Source: Dunaliella salina
Taxonomy: Eukaryota; Chlorophyta; Chlorophyceae; Chlamydomonadales; Dunaliellaceae
Assembly (NCBI GenBank): GCA_002284615.2
Contig: MU069617.1
Span: forward strand, 66,744-101,448
Reading direction: 5' to 3'
DNA: 34,705 bases
The position numbers were made by a program, and so were the translations under genes. The notes beneath the pieces are model-generated. The model saw only the letters and a list, made by a program, of their open reading frames with translations, was not told where the DNA came from and ran no database searches. This document shows, in pieces, positions 10,375 through 20,676 of the stretch. The stretch's first letter is position 1, and every line of letters begins with the position of its first letter.

Positions 10375-10545
10375 AAGAAAAGAAAAAGAAAGGTCTATGC
10401 AAGCCGAAGGCTGCGTGCATTAAGGGAAGGTCCTCTAACTGGAAAGCTAGAGGCCTGACCAGAAGGCTCTCAGAATCTACAATAGACACATCTAGCGTAG
10501 GAGAGGGCCAGAAACAGATCTAATGGGGACCTGGAGGTTTGCTTG
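10375..10545 (-). repeat. 3' UTR and tail of LINE family 2 (reverse strand)
   Basis: The plus strand shows aagaaaagaaaaagaaagg, then gcaagccgaaggctgcgtgc, attaagggaaggtcc and agaggcctgaccagaaggc. The same block in the opposite orientation closes the plus-strand copy at 14206-14400, and parts recur at 15003-15112 and 33405-33610. It therefore is the 3' end of family 2, ending on the minus strand in (CTTTT)n. Confidence 0.75.
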
Positions 10546-11598
10546 CCACGCATCTGGACGCTCAAACACTCCCTCTCCCGTCCTCCGCCGCCGCGCGCCA
10601 AACAAATCTCCTCCCAGAAGCCTTTTGAAAGCAAAGAGCGTGTCTAGTGTTTTTGATAGTGATTCATCTTTGGATGGCATGGTCCTGGCTGCTGGTGATT
10701 TGGCTTTTTGTTTGATCAGGCCCAGATTTATAAGGGGTGTGATCGTTAATTCATTGTAGATGGTACCGGCCACACCAATTAAGATGAGATGTGTAAAGTC
10801 ACCTTGTTATTCCTGTTTGGATTCCTGGAGTGGCGGGTTTTAAGTCTGGTTATGGTATTAGAGTGTTGGGTCACTGCATGTTGTAAAGTGAAGGGGTTCG
10901 TGTCATGACAGAATTTTAATTCAACAAGATGTATGTCCCTTTCTGGAGGGATCTTGGAAGGATCAAGGTGAGTTTGTCTGCCTGGAAGAGGGCGCACAAA
11001 GATAGCATCAGGGCGGGTTTGGTGCCGGGCAGGGGAGCCAGTACCATTAGGGAAAACTCAGTCTGTAATAGCTCTTGATATGTATTCAGGGACCTGTAAG
11101 CCCTGATCCGGGAGTCTTTCGTTACTGCAGCCATCCATGCCAATAAGGGATGAGCCATACCGGCCTTTACTGAGGGCTTTTACACAAAGATTTAGGGCTT
11201 CATTGTGTTTGTTGATGTGCATCCCGCTCATTGTTGAGTTTGTACACCTGAGGAGTACGTGGTCAATGTGGTCCATATCATCACATAGTGGGCATCTTCC
11301 ATTGCTGGACGAGTTGAATTTGAAGGCATGACTCTGATTGTACAGTGTATCCGTACGATACTTCATTATATATATTTGCTGTTTGAGGGTAATCCTTGGA
11401 TTTTTTCCAGAAGGGATTGCTGATCCCTTTGTTAGCAAGTTGAGAGGTTGGGTTATGAAATTCAGTGTTTGCAATGGTAGTTGGTATGGCATCATTAAGT
11501 TTCTGCCATCTCTGGTATTGGTAGCCAGAGGTGTCAACAGAGCCAAGCTTGTGCTTCTTGCGCATGTGTGCTTTGAGTTTGTCGTTCAGGGGCCATAG
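10546..11598 (-). pseudogene. LINE family 2, CCHC finger and RLE, copy C (reverse strand)
   Basis: Reading leftwards from 11598: LNDKLKAHMRKKHKLG, a long connector, then the CCHC finger CPLCDDMDHIDHVLLRC (C-x2-C-x7-H-x4-C, about 11250-11300), the conserved block ALSKGRYGSSLIGMDGC, the PD motif in TRPDAIFV (RPD at 11007-11015), and DIHLVELKFC with E-x-K (ELK at 10914-10922). The segment LIGVAGTIYNELTITPL follows in another frame, then an Arg-rich end. The finger plus RLE arrangement matches the C-termini of R2-type and Dualen LINEs. Catalytic residues are intact but two or three frameshifts break the frame. The 5' part (APE, RT, RNase H) is missing, as in typical 5'-truncated LINE copies. Confidence 0.8.
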
Positions 11599-11815
11599 CT
11601 CTTGATATGTTTTCAGGGGCTTGTATGCCCTAATCCAGTTTTTCGTTACTGCAGCCATCCGTACCAATGCGGGATGAACCAAACCGACCTTCACTGAGGG
11701 CTTTTACATAAGGACATAGGGCTGGCTAGGATGCAGCCGCATGGTGTCTGTTGGTGTGCATTCTGCTAATTGTTGAGTTTGTGCATTTGAGCGAACAAAG
11801 ATTGGTTTCAACTCC
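11599..11815 (-). pseudogene. LINE family 2 fragment C2 (reverse strand), abutting copy C
   Basis: Leftwards from about 11810 it reads CTNSTISRMHTNRH, then KALSEGRFGSSRIGTDGC and ENISRAM, the region between the CCHC finger and the RLE of family 2. It then joins abruptly at 11598 to LNDKLKAHM, which belongs well upstream in the same protein. Two family 2 fragments are thus fused out of order, by nested insertion or by a tandem duplication with deletion. Stops interrupt it. Confidence 0.65.
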
Positions 11816-11821
11816 TCCAAC

Positions 11822-12908
11822 GAGATGTTTTGGCTAATTGGCTACCCCTGGATCCTGCAAACCTAATGCAATGGCATTGCATGCCCACCAACACCTTGCA
11901 CCAAACACTTGGAAACAGAAAATTAAATCACTTCCCCCTGACATTCATAGCTGCTCACACAAGTGCCCTCAGGCGAGGACAGACTTCATCCCTGACAACT
12001 ACAAAAAAAATTGTTTACACCATAAATCAAGGACTGGAGAGAAATCACCTATACTGACGGCAGTGTTATTAATTGCAAAGATGACGACTCCCCACCACTT
12101 TCTGGCTCAGGTGTTTACAAACCGGGAAGGGACACAGCTCCACCCTCTCAACACCTGCAACTACACATAAAACCCTATGGCCATTGGCCCACCATTACCA
12201 TCTCCAGAGCAGAAATTGAGGGTATCCTTGTGGCACTCCAACACGAGCAAACTCAAATTGCCACTGATAGTGCATCCTGCCTCTCACAAATTTCTAGGCA
12301 AACCCTGAATCCGATGCGCATGAGGTATCACTTACACGCAGAGCTCATTCATGCAATATCAGCCAAATTACAACAATTTCCTCACCCTATTCATTTCTAC
12401 AAAATCAAAGCCGACTCTGACATTGTAGGAAATGAGGGGGCTTATGCTTGCGCTCGCACTGCAGCCCTCTCAGACAATATAAACATTGCATTCCCAGATG
12501 CCAGGGACCCATTCCACAATTTTTACTGGCTTTCATTGAAGACCTCTTCCTCACGAGATGATGGTATACACCGCTCCAACGCTTTCCCGATGAACTACAT
12601 CACCAATCTGAACGACAAATTTAAAGCACATATGCACAAAAAAACATAAGTTTGGCTCTGTCGACACCTCTGGCTACCACTACCTGAGATGACAGAAACT
12701 AAATGGTGCCATACCACCAATTACCATTGCAAGCACTGATCCTCGCAACCCAACCTCTCAACTTGCAAACAAGAAGATCAGCAATTCCCCCTGGAAGAAT
12801 TTAAGGATTACCTTTAAACAACAAATCAATATAATAAAGTATTGTATGGACACATTACAATCAGAGTTATGCCTTTAAATTTAACTTTTCCAGTAATAGA
12901 AGATGCCC
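11822..12908 (+). pseudogene. LINE family 2, RNase H to CCHC finger, copy B
   Basis: The RNase H reads DWREITYTDGSV (Asp at about 12054), ISRAEIEGILVAL (Glu at about 12209), IATDSASC (Asp at about 12253) and IVGNEGAYACAR (about 12421). In the last motif the usual Asp is Tyr, and the preceding His position is Asp (KADSD), so two expected catalytic or near-catalytic residues are lost. Downstream is the connector LNDKFKAHMHKK and then HYNQSYAFKFNFSSNRRCP, the start of the CCHC finger, where a foreign insert begins at 12909. The copy resumes at 13461. The frame is interrupted several times. Confidence 0.8.
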
Positions 12909-13460
12909 CGTAGCGACTTGGGGGGGTTGTCAAATAATTGAATAGTTGTGGAGGGTCCTCGCAGTGTGGATTGCCTTTTAAAATTACTTTTTGCAAGGCC
13001 TCGAAAAAGGGGTAGGTTTATATAAAGCAAATTACAGCGCTCCACAATGAAGCCTCATGCTGCGAAGAGGCAGAGAACCTTCTTGTACATGGGATGTGCG
13101 AAGCAGAAGCGTGGGGAGGGCGATGGTCCGCCTCAAAAAGCTCCGGACCCGCCTTTACCAAGCTCAAAGCCGGCACAAAAGGTGACTAACTGGCCAGGCC
13201 AGCCATTTGATGCTTCGGGGAGCAAGGGCTCTGGAGGCGATGGAGGTGTCTGAGGGCTCCACGGTATCCTAAGATGAAGAAATGGAGGAAGGGGATGTGT
13301 AGAGACGAAGAGCCAGAGCATGAGACGTGAAAACGCAAAAGTTAACAAATTTCGAGTTTTTCTGGATGACCTCGTAAAACTTTAGAGCCCGTAAATCAAT
13401 TATTGAAATCATTTTGGCACTATGTAGTAAATCAGCGTCATAACACATAGCGTCGCTACG
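12909..13460. mobile_element. 552-bp insertion with 9-10 bp terminal inverted repeats
   Basis: It interrupts the CCHC finger of LINE copy B exactly between RCP and CDDMD, as shown by the uninterrupted reverse-strand copy at about 11290. The left end is CGTAGCGAC (12909-12917) and the right end GTCGCTACG (13452-13460), perfect inverse complements; one more base pair extends it to 10. The inside has a 68-codon ORF (13047-13253) starting MKPHAAKRQRTFLYMGC, Lys/Pro/Gly-rich, without a recognised domain. No target-site duplication is clear. It is best explained as a non-autonomous DNA transposon; the superfamily is unknown. Confidence 0.65.
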
Positions 13461-14205
13461 GTATGTGATGATATGGATGGATTGGCCACATAATCCTTAG
13501 GTGTACAAACTCAACAATGAGCGGGATGCACACCAACAGACACAATGCAGCCCTAAATCTTCGTGTAAAGCCCTCAGTAAAGGCCGGTATGGCTTATCCC
13601 TTATTGGCATGGATGGCTGCTGTAATGAGAGACTCCTGGATCAGGGCTTACAGGTCCCTGAAAACATATCAAGAGCTATTCCAGACTGGGTTTTTTCTAA
13701 TGGTAGTTGCTCCCCTGCCCGGCATCAAACCCGCCCTGATGCTATCTTTGTGCGCCCTCTTCCAGGCAGACAAATTCACCTTGATCCTTCCAAGATCCCT
13801 CAGGGACAACAATCTTGATGAACTAAAATTTTGTCCAGACACAAACCCCTTCATTACTCTTGAACGTGCAGTGACCCAACATTCTCACATCAGAACCAGG
13901 CTTAAAACCCGCAACTCGAGAAATCCAAACAGGAATAACAAAGTGACTTAACACATCATTTTAATTGGTGTGGCCGGTACCATTACAATGAGTTTACAAT
14001 CACAACCCTTAACAATCTGGGCCTGACTAAACAAAAAGTCAAATCACTAGCAGCCGAACTTAGCCATCCAAAGGTGTTACCACTATCAAAAACACCAGAC
14101 ACGCTCTTTGTTACCAGGGAGCTTTTGGGAGGGGTTTTGCTGGGCGTGCGGCGGCGGAGGTCGGGAGGAGGAGAGTCCGGACGTTAAGAGGCATGGAGAG
14201 CAGCA
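13461..14205 (+). pseudogene. LINE family 2, finger end and RLE, copy B continued
   Basis: It resumes with CDDMD and RCTNSTMSGMHTNRHN, then ALSKGRYGLSLIGMDGC, VPENISRAIPDWVFSNG, TRPDAIFV (RPD at 13732-13740) and, in a shifted frame, LDELKFCPDTNPF (ELK at 13820-13828) and ILIGVAGTIYNEF. About four codons are lost between the PD and E-x-K motifs compared with copy C, which changes the frame. The end is Arg/Gly-rich. It forms one protein region with 11822-12908 before the insertion. The nuclease residues are preserved although the frame is not. Confidence 0.8.
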
Positions 14206-14400
14206 ACCCTCCAGATCCCCACTAAATCTGTTTCTGGCTCTATCCTAGGCTAGCTGTGTCTAGTGTCTAGGTTTTGTGGGCCTTCTGATGAGACCACTGC
14301 TTCTTTGCTAGCTTGCTAGCTTGTTAGTTAGTGGACCTTCCCTTAATGCACGCGGCCTCTGGCTTGCGTAAACTTTTCTTTTCTTTCTCTAAAAGGATCT
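14206..14400 (+). repeat. 3' UTR and tail of LINE family 2, copy B
   Basis: It contains taatgcacgcggcctctggc and the tail cttttcttttctttctct. It is the inverse of 10375-10545 and of 33405-33610. It also carries the local repeat gctagcttgctagcttg. The tail is shared with the short SINE-like insertions at 3638-3769 and 25919-26007. Confidence 0.75.
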
Positions 14401-14740
14401 ATCTCATCGTCTAAGGAGTCCTCTGTTTGTTCTGGTCTTTCCCCCAAGTCAAAGGCTTGCACATGAGCATTTAAGTCTGGATACATTTGTAACATATCAG
14501 CTGATCCCATTTAGGATGCCATTCCACATAAATCTTTTCGCAATCTCAGAGAAGTTGATCCTTTCCGCTTTTCTCGAGCTTGACGGAGAGGCGCATGCAG
14601 GGCAGTCCCAGTGCTATTATTTGGTTCGTCCAGTGCCCGTTCATTTTGAGGGCATGCTTTGGCATCTTTTAGACAGTCCCAGTGGTATGTACGATGACAA
14701 GTATCAAAGGTTGACATATCATCATGGATTTGACTTCCAA
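14401..14740 (-). pseudogene. PHD-finger fragment of a LINE ORF2 (reverse strand)
   Basis: On the minus strand from about 14730 it reads HDDMSTFDTCHRTYHWDCL, then KDAKACPQNE and a basic stretch, with an acidic end TEDSLDDEIDP near 14410. The C-x-x-x-Y-H-W-x-C-L pattern is the distal half of a PHD finger and parallels CNVCRRTW of copy A. The proximal cysteines are not recognisable. The fragment directly abuts the 3' tail of LINE copy B at 14400. It confirms that the finger is a recurrent part of these LINEs. Confidence 0.55.
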
Positions 14741-15002
14741 AGGTGTTTAGAAAACTCTTTGCTAAATGGGCTCCAGCAGAGCTGGTAACATGGGTCTAGT
14801 TTAGTTTTCCTTGGTACATACTTTGAATAGGCCATTTTCAGCCCGTCGTTTTAGAAAATAGGTAAGGGACATTATTCAATGGTGACCGGGTGCCATTGTG
14901 CTTTGTATTGTTTTCGCTGTTTTTCTTGAGAGGATCTCTTGTACGCTGCCAGCCCAAAATTTTTTAAGGTACATGGTCACAGCGGAAGATGGTGCTAGCT
15001 AG
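14741..15002. other. Unassigned spacer
   Basis: I see no coding or structural feature here, apart from the short palindromic gctagctagc near 14993-15002. Confidence 0.4.
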
Positions 15003-15112
15003 CTTAAGAGAAAGAGAACAAGAAAAGATAAGTTTACGCAAGCCAAAGGCTGCGTGCAGTAAGGGAAGAAACCCTAACAAAAGTCAGAGGCCTCACCAGT
15101 CTTTTGGGCTAA
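15003..15112 (-). repeat. LINE family 2 tail fragment (reverse strand)
   Basis: agaaaagataag, then acgcaagccaaaggctgcgt, gcagtaagggaag and gaggcctcaccag match 10380-10470 and 33410-33510 with minor changes. The match ends at about 15112. It is either a very short 5'-truncated LINE copy or a SINE-like derivative. Confidence 0.65.
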
Positions 15113-16559
15113 GAATGTTGCATGTCACCTTTGTTTTTGAACCAGAAATGATGAGGTGGGCTTAACAGCGTGAAGGCTTAATTTCCCTCACCAGAGCCCC
15201 CCTCACCGCGCGGGTATCTGCAGAGCCTGTTTCTTGCCGCACGGGGGGTTCCTGTTCAACGTTTGCGAGACCCCTCGCACAGGTGTCTGCGCAAGACCTT
15301 GCCCCCCCCGGGCGGATTTAAGGAGGGCAAATTTGGCGGGGGGTTTCTCAAATCCCCTGCGTGGCGCCCCTAGCAATCCCTGCGGATGATGCTGATAACT
15401 CCTGCATTCTTTCTATAACATGCAGTAACCTCCGCCTGCGGATGACGAAGTGAAGCGTTTTAAGTGTTTTTGCTTTGACCAGGCTTGCATCACTGCACTT
15501 GCACGCATCAATGATCCACACCCACTGCACCTGCATGCACCAATGCATAGCGTATCTGCACACTTGCAAAATGTGCCACGGCCTGCAAGAAAAGAAGGAA
15601 GAAGAAAGGAACAGGAGAGGGGAGGAACCACAAAGGGAGTTGATGAACTGCACTGCTGCTGGTCCCTCTGCCCTGCACTTGCACGGTTGGATAGCTGACA
15701 TACATGGCGTCTCCTCACGTTGCATTGGGGTGCCCTGCAAGCGTCAATTATGGCAAGGAAAGATTTGCAGTTCTGCTGTTTACACCAGCTTTCATCACAG
15801 AGTCAGATATGCCTGCGAACCACCAGAAACCTCGCCTTGGATGCCAGGCTGCTTCTGGGACTATTTGACCACGCGGGACTGGGGTTCGGTTGGGGTGAGA
15901 GCGCTTCGCTTGGAGAGGCGAGTAAAGGTATTGTGCAACAGGACATCAGTCTCGACGAGCCTTCATGGACTTAAAAATTGAATTGTTATTTTTCAGTGTG
16001 TACCCAGCGCTGGCTGTATGAGAAATTTCCAGAAGTCACCGCATAACAAGGTCATTCCTGAGGTAAGCATTCCAGCCCTCCCCTCACCTTTGGGAAAAGC
16101 TTGTTTGTATCCTAGGCCTCCCTGTACGGCTGGAGCGGAGGAAAGTCCAACCTGGATGAGCTTGGCGTCCAAAGTTCTTGCTGGTACCAAAAGCTCCCCT
16201 TTCTGCAAGCTAGTGCCCCCTTAGCCCAAAATTTCATGTTGGCATGACTTTATATGAATTAAGGAAGCCGTTAATGAGGTTACATGGAGCCTGGGGCGCC
16301 ATTCAAATTGCCTGCGAGGCCCTACCACCCGCGCGGGTACCCCAAACCCCTCCGCTGGACCCCCCTGCCAAACCCCATGACCCCAACGTGGTGAAGAGGG
16401 CTCTGGTAGGGTTCTTGGCTTGAATACGCAGGTTAGCATATGTGCCTGTGATGCAGATGAGGTCTTTTGCAAATGCCTCGCTGCTGATTTTGTTCTGGGC
16501 TTTCTGTTGAAAAGTTTGTGGGCTTTTGTTCAGGCACTCGTAATCATAGCCTCACCCGC
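15113..16559. other. GC-rich unassigned region
   Basis: No recognisable gene. 15180-15380 is GC-rich with long C and G runs. 15450-15980 carries several overlapping ORFs on both strands (for example 15475-15981 +, 168 codons; 15348-15740 -, 130 codons) that overlap in every frame and show no motif, with repeated tgcacctgcatg-like words around 15510-15560. 16250-16400 is again GC-rich. It may hold exons of a host gene, but I cannot show this. Confidence 0.4.
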
Positions 16560-17280
16560 CAGCGCAGCAGGGGCTCCATGTATATGAACTCCTCAAAGGT
16601 ATCAGCAAAGATCCTGTAGGGGCAGACCTTGCTTTCATGGACATTGGCAGAGCAGAAAGTCATGCTTTGCAGGATTTCCAGATTCCTGAGCATTCAACAA
16701 AATAGAACCCTCCCTAAATGCATTTTCCCACATCGTTTCCCTGACAGAGAAAGGCTCCGTTCTAGCCACCCTGATGCAATACTAATTGTTCCCATTTTTA
16801 TCGTGCCAAGGACCAATGCCCGGTACCAATTGAGGAGTGCAAGGGGGCGTAGAAGAAACAAGGAGCATCAGTGCCAGCCACAGCAACTTCACCCACTTCC
16901 TGGATCCGTCAACTTAGTCAGCTCCTCCCAGAATAGAGGCACATCCGTCTTATGGAAGTATGTTACTGTGAAGACACCCGGCCCAAAGAATCAGCCGGTA
17001 GCCTCCATGCAGCAGCACCACGATTTGTGTCACCATCTTGCGAAAGAAATTGCACAAGTCACCCTTCATACTATTCTGTTAGGTGTGGGTTGAGTCATAT
17101 ACACCCCCCCACACTTTGGAGCCACTTAAAGAGCTTGGTTACGACACACACAAGGCCGCCAAGCTTACTCTGAAGCTTCTTGCTCATTCTGTTCGAATTT
17201 GCTAGTACCAGATGAGCTCTAGAGGAGATTTCTCATCAACAAGGTTGGGCACGGGCTACTGTTAGTAACCCTCCTGATCC
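16560..17280 (+). pseudogene. LINE family 1a RLE fragment
   Basis: It starts with VYELLKGISKDPVGADLAFM, then EHSTNRTLPKCIFP, SSHPDAILIVP (PD motif with His for Arg, HPD at 16767-16775), ARYQLRSA, and RLMEVCYCEDTRPK, where the catalytic Lys of E-x-K is Cys (EVC at 16955-16963). QQHHDLCHHLAKE and VTLHTILLGVG follow. Frames change several times and a stop follows LLGVG. It is 5'-truncated and carries a lost catalytic Lys as well as frameshifts. It matches copy A throughout. Confidence 0.8.
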
Positions 17281-17420
17281 CCACTGACCTTCTTTCCTCA
17301 TTTTCTCTTGGTGGCGGGAAAACATGGTGCATTGGCCCTAACTATCCTCTTTTTCTTAATTGATGTGGTGAGTGTTTTCACTGCCTGCGTAGTTTTCCTA
17401 TTCTTTTCTGATTCCTCTGC
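17281..17420 (+). repeat. 3' UTR of LINE family 1a
   Basis: ttctcttggtgg, ttggccctaactatcctc, gatgtggtgagtgttttcac and ctgcctgcgtagttttcc match 10150-10272 closely. It confirms the boundary of the 5'-truncated copy that starts near 16560. Confidence 0.75.
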
Positions 17421-19634
17421 GCCCCCCCTCCCCCCTATTTCTTAACGGACAGCTGAAATGTGGAATGACAAAAATGCATTAGAGTGGCTATCAATGTTTC
17501 CTGTAAGAAACAATGAGATTATAGAGATTACTCATCGAGCCATCAGTCAAAAAGCATGACTACTAGGCAGAAAGTTCAGTAAGAAAGATGTAAATGGACA
17601 AATAGCAAGTTCGGGTTCTTAGCACAGTTATACAAAAAATTATTAATTGTCAGCTTGGCATGGCAGCACCAATCCTTCATCATACTGAGTTGAAATATGC
17701 ACCAGCACCAGAACAGGTCTCCCTCAGGCATGGGAACAGAGGGCAAACTGCTGTGAACCTGTCTGTTTTCATACTTGCTGAGACACAGGACGGATCCCGA
17801 GAAATCACAAAATACTTTTAACACCTCATATGCCTGTCCATGAGAAACCATGAGAAAAGATGTTCTTAGTGAAGGAAATAACTTCAGGTAAAGAGGAACT
17901 CTATGTAACTCAGGTTAACAGCTATACAGAAAGAGGCCTAGGTAACTCAGGTTAACGGCTTTACAGAAAGAGGCCATCAAGAAGTGAAGAGAGTCTTTTC
18001 CGGATCTTGGCGAGACTCAAAAAAACCTGATGCAGCAAATGTAAGGACGCAGATAAGGAAAAATTTCATGGAAGGTGTTAGAACCTCCCTGCATCAACAA
18101 AGAAGAAGGAGACATCCGAACTTCAAATAGCATTTCGTCCACTCAACCACAAGGCTTCAGGAAATCAAGGGCTAATAGGAACTAAAAGGGTTACTGGCCG
18201 CGAGAGGGTTTTTCTTTTCATGTCATTGCTCTGCATGGTAACAAGCGTGTGGGCATTCAGGGGTGTTTAAAGAAAAGGCATTGGTGTAACCCTTCACTTT
18301 TAGTCTGCAGGGGCAGCTTACCTGAAGCAAAAAAGTGCCTGTGACCAAATCTGAAAAGCACTACATGAAGCTCAGTTACAACACTTCATACATGTAAAAA
18401 CGAACTTGGCTAATCCTGAAACACCAGCCTGGCTAGCCTAACAGAACAGGCGTGAAACATAAGAGCAAACTGAATGACAACCGTGGTCCAGTCTCTGTTA
18501 TTTGAACTGATTGTCAGCAGATACATAGCAATCCCTTCATCAAATGTCACCTGGTACTGATCCACACACTAGTAGCCTCTTTTCCCTAACATTCCCACAC
18601 ATCCTTCATCTTCAAGAAATTATAAGAACGGCCTGTTACCAGAGCAGGAGGTGGATGCGCCAGGATGATATCCCAGATTGATTTGAGATCCTCAACAAAT
18701 GCACTCTACAGAGCACCCAATTTTTAATGTTTATTGCTATATTGATTGTTCAAGCCTTTAATTAAGGTTTATGTGCTACATTAATTACATTCCACTCCTT
18801 GCTTCAACTAAAATAGACTTTTCCTTTGGGTGTCCTGTGCAGCATCAGATAATCTCTTGTCAAAATTACTTCATTCTTTGCAGTGTAGCAGTTATGCATG
18901 TTGACTTTGATGGCTTTGATGGCTCCTTTCTTGTACCCTTTTAACTTCAGGTAAGGTAAGGTCTACAGAGCAAATGTTGGCATGCAAAACACCATCGTGT
19001 CTGCTCCTAGTTTTACATCTAAACCGAAACTGCTCCTCAAAGATGGGCCTTGGTGGTTCAATATTGAATGCTGCCCCAACTGAACAGACCACAACCAGCA
19101 CTCTTGAAGCACTGCCCCTCAGACGCTGTTTTCAGCACGTATCATGGATTCCCCTCATTCCAAATTTCAGACAATTTACCACTTGTGATTGTGCTTCGAC
19201 CCTCTCAAGGGTACTTTGACCCCCGCAAGGGTCAGCATGCAGTGACTGTTCCTGGCATTAAATTTCAGCAGTGCAAGCAGTTGGACATCGGACACGTTTG
19301 GGGAATCAACGCTATATTTTCCAAAAGAAGCAACAACACATAGGGAAGAAGAAGAGGGGAAAACGCAGGGAAAAGCAGAGGAAATGTTCTTGTAGCAATA
19401 GGAAAAGAAAAGCGTATGGGGTCGAAGAGCTGTGTGTCTCAAGCAGAAGAAAGGAAGGAAGTGAATGTGCATCTCAGATTCCGGCTGGCAAGATTCTTCT
19501 GTGACTTCGGGATACCATCTTGGGGGTTATGATAATGCTATTGTTTTCAATGGTGTATCTGGTTGGGGTGAGCTTGCGCCAAAGTTGCATAGAATGTTGA
19601 AGGACTTTCCTTTTGTGTTGACGTGGCAAACAGA
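17421..19634. other. Unassigned 2.2-kb region
   Basis: No mobile-element motif was recognised. Open stretches include 17576-17851 (-, 91 codons) and 18892-19101 (-, 69 codons, with NIEPPRPIFEEQFRF); both look compositionally protein-like but match nothing I know. They could be exons of a host gene on the minus strand, or chance. 17905-17978 is a short tandem duplication. 19330-19440 is A/G-rich. This is the least repeat-like part of the window and the most likely place for host sequence. Confidence 0.35.
17905..17978. repeat. 37-bp tandem duplication
   Basis: Two adjacent units start at 17905 and 17942, each with gtaactcaggttaac and tacagaaagaggcc. They differ at a few positions. No coding context is known. 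Confidence 0.75.
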
Positions 19635-19640
19635 GCAGCA

Positions 19641-20415
19641 TGACAACGGACAAGGGCATCGTCATTGAGCCCCTCGACCTGGATATCTAGGGACAAGGAG
19701 CAAGCGCATGAAGTACCTGCTCATCCACAAGGGCCTGTGGAAGACAACGACTGGAGACAAGACGGCCGAAGCTTCTGTAGACCAGAAGGCTCTGGCACTC
19801 ATCTGCCTTAACGTCAAGGACCACCACCTGACAACGCTGAACGCATGCATGACTGCCAAGGAAGCATGGGACACCCTTGAGAAGATCTACAAGGCAAGAA
19901 GCGTGGCGAGGAAGCTGCAACTGAAGAAGGAGCTGAACAACCTGAAGAAGGGACCGTCCGAGCCCCTGCCCAAGTACATTGCCAGAGCCAAGACCATCTG
20001 GAGCGATTTACTGGTAACCGGACATGACATCAAATCGTCTGAAACTGTGCTCAGCGTCCTGGCAGGACTTCCCAAGGAGTACGAGACCCTGGTCGTCATT
20101 ATGGAGGCGAGTGACAAGGAGTTGGACCTGGATGAAGTGCAAGCAAAGCTTCTACACGTGGAGCAGCGTCTGACACGTCAAGAAGAGCAAGAGACATCCG
20201 CTTACCTTGCGAAGGAATTCAAGAAGGTCCCAAACATGTACAGCAGACCACCGTTCAAGACCACCAGCAATGACAGGATGGAGAAGGAGTGCATCCACTG
20301 CCACAAGAAGGGCCACATCAAGGCAGAGTGCCGAAAGAGGATGCATGACGAGAAGAAGAAGACATCGGCTGTTGCGCTTATGGCAGCGCAAGACAACCGT
20401 GGTGAAGACTATTAG
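19641..20415 (+). pseudogene. Ty1/copia Gag with zinc knuckle
   Basis: This is the capsid and nucleocapsid part of a copia-type LTR retrotransposon. A start MTTDKGIVIEPLDLDI at 19641 ends in a stop. The main frame is open from 19708 to 20415 (235 codons): the N-terminal part has KYLLIHKGLW and AKEAWDTLEKIY, the middle VLAGLPKEYETLV, all typical of the UBN2/Retrotran_gag copia Gag fold. A CCHC knuckle, CIHCHKKGHIKAEC, lies at 20290-20331. The stop at 20413-20415 separates Gag from the protease. GC content and codon use are richer in G and C than the LINE pieces, consistent with a different and perhaps younger element. Confidence 0.9.
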
Positions 20416-20676
20416 CTTGGGACCCTGGACTCCGGATCAACAAAGCACATCACACCGGACAAGACCAAGTACATCAATCTGCGAGACCTCAGCGAGGACA
20501 TCTTCATCACCTTCAGCAATGGGCTACGACAGCATGGCCAAGCTGCCCAGCATCGTCACCGGAATCAGCGTGATAACAGAGCAATTCAAGGAGGCAGCAG
20601 CATCCAGCAGCATCTGCGAGTCCTGCGTGAAATCCAAGCAGAGCAGACTACCCTTCCCAAGCTCCCAGTCCGGGAC
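20416..20676 (+). pseudogene. Copia protease and gag-pre-integrase remnant
   Basis: Directly after the Gag stop, LGTLDSGSTKHIT carries the retropepsin D-S-G motif (Asp at 20428-20430). About 30 codons later, in another frame, GISVITEQFKEAAASSSICE with CESCVKSKQSRLPF (about 20612-20650) is the end of the GAG-pre-integrase zinc finger (C-x2-C). The distance between them is far shorter than the usual 250 or so codons, so most of the protease core and of the pre-integrase domain is deleted. Confidence 0.8.

Noticed and set aside
15348..15981. Several long overlapping ORFs on both strands, up to 168 codons
   Set aside because: They overlap in nearly all frames in low-stop GC-rich sequence and show no motif or conserved neighbour, so chance is the simplest explanation.
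17576..19101. Minus-strand ORFs as exons of a host gene
   Set aside because: No recognisable domain and no convincing paired splice sites; noted only as a possibility.
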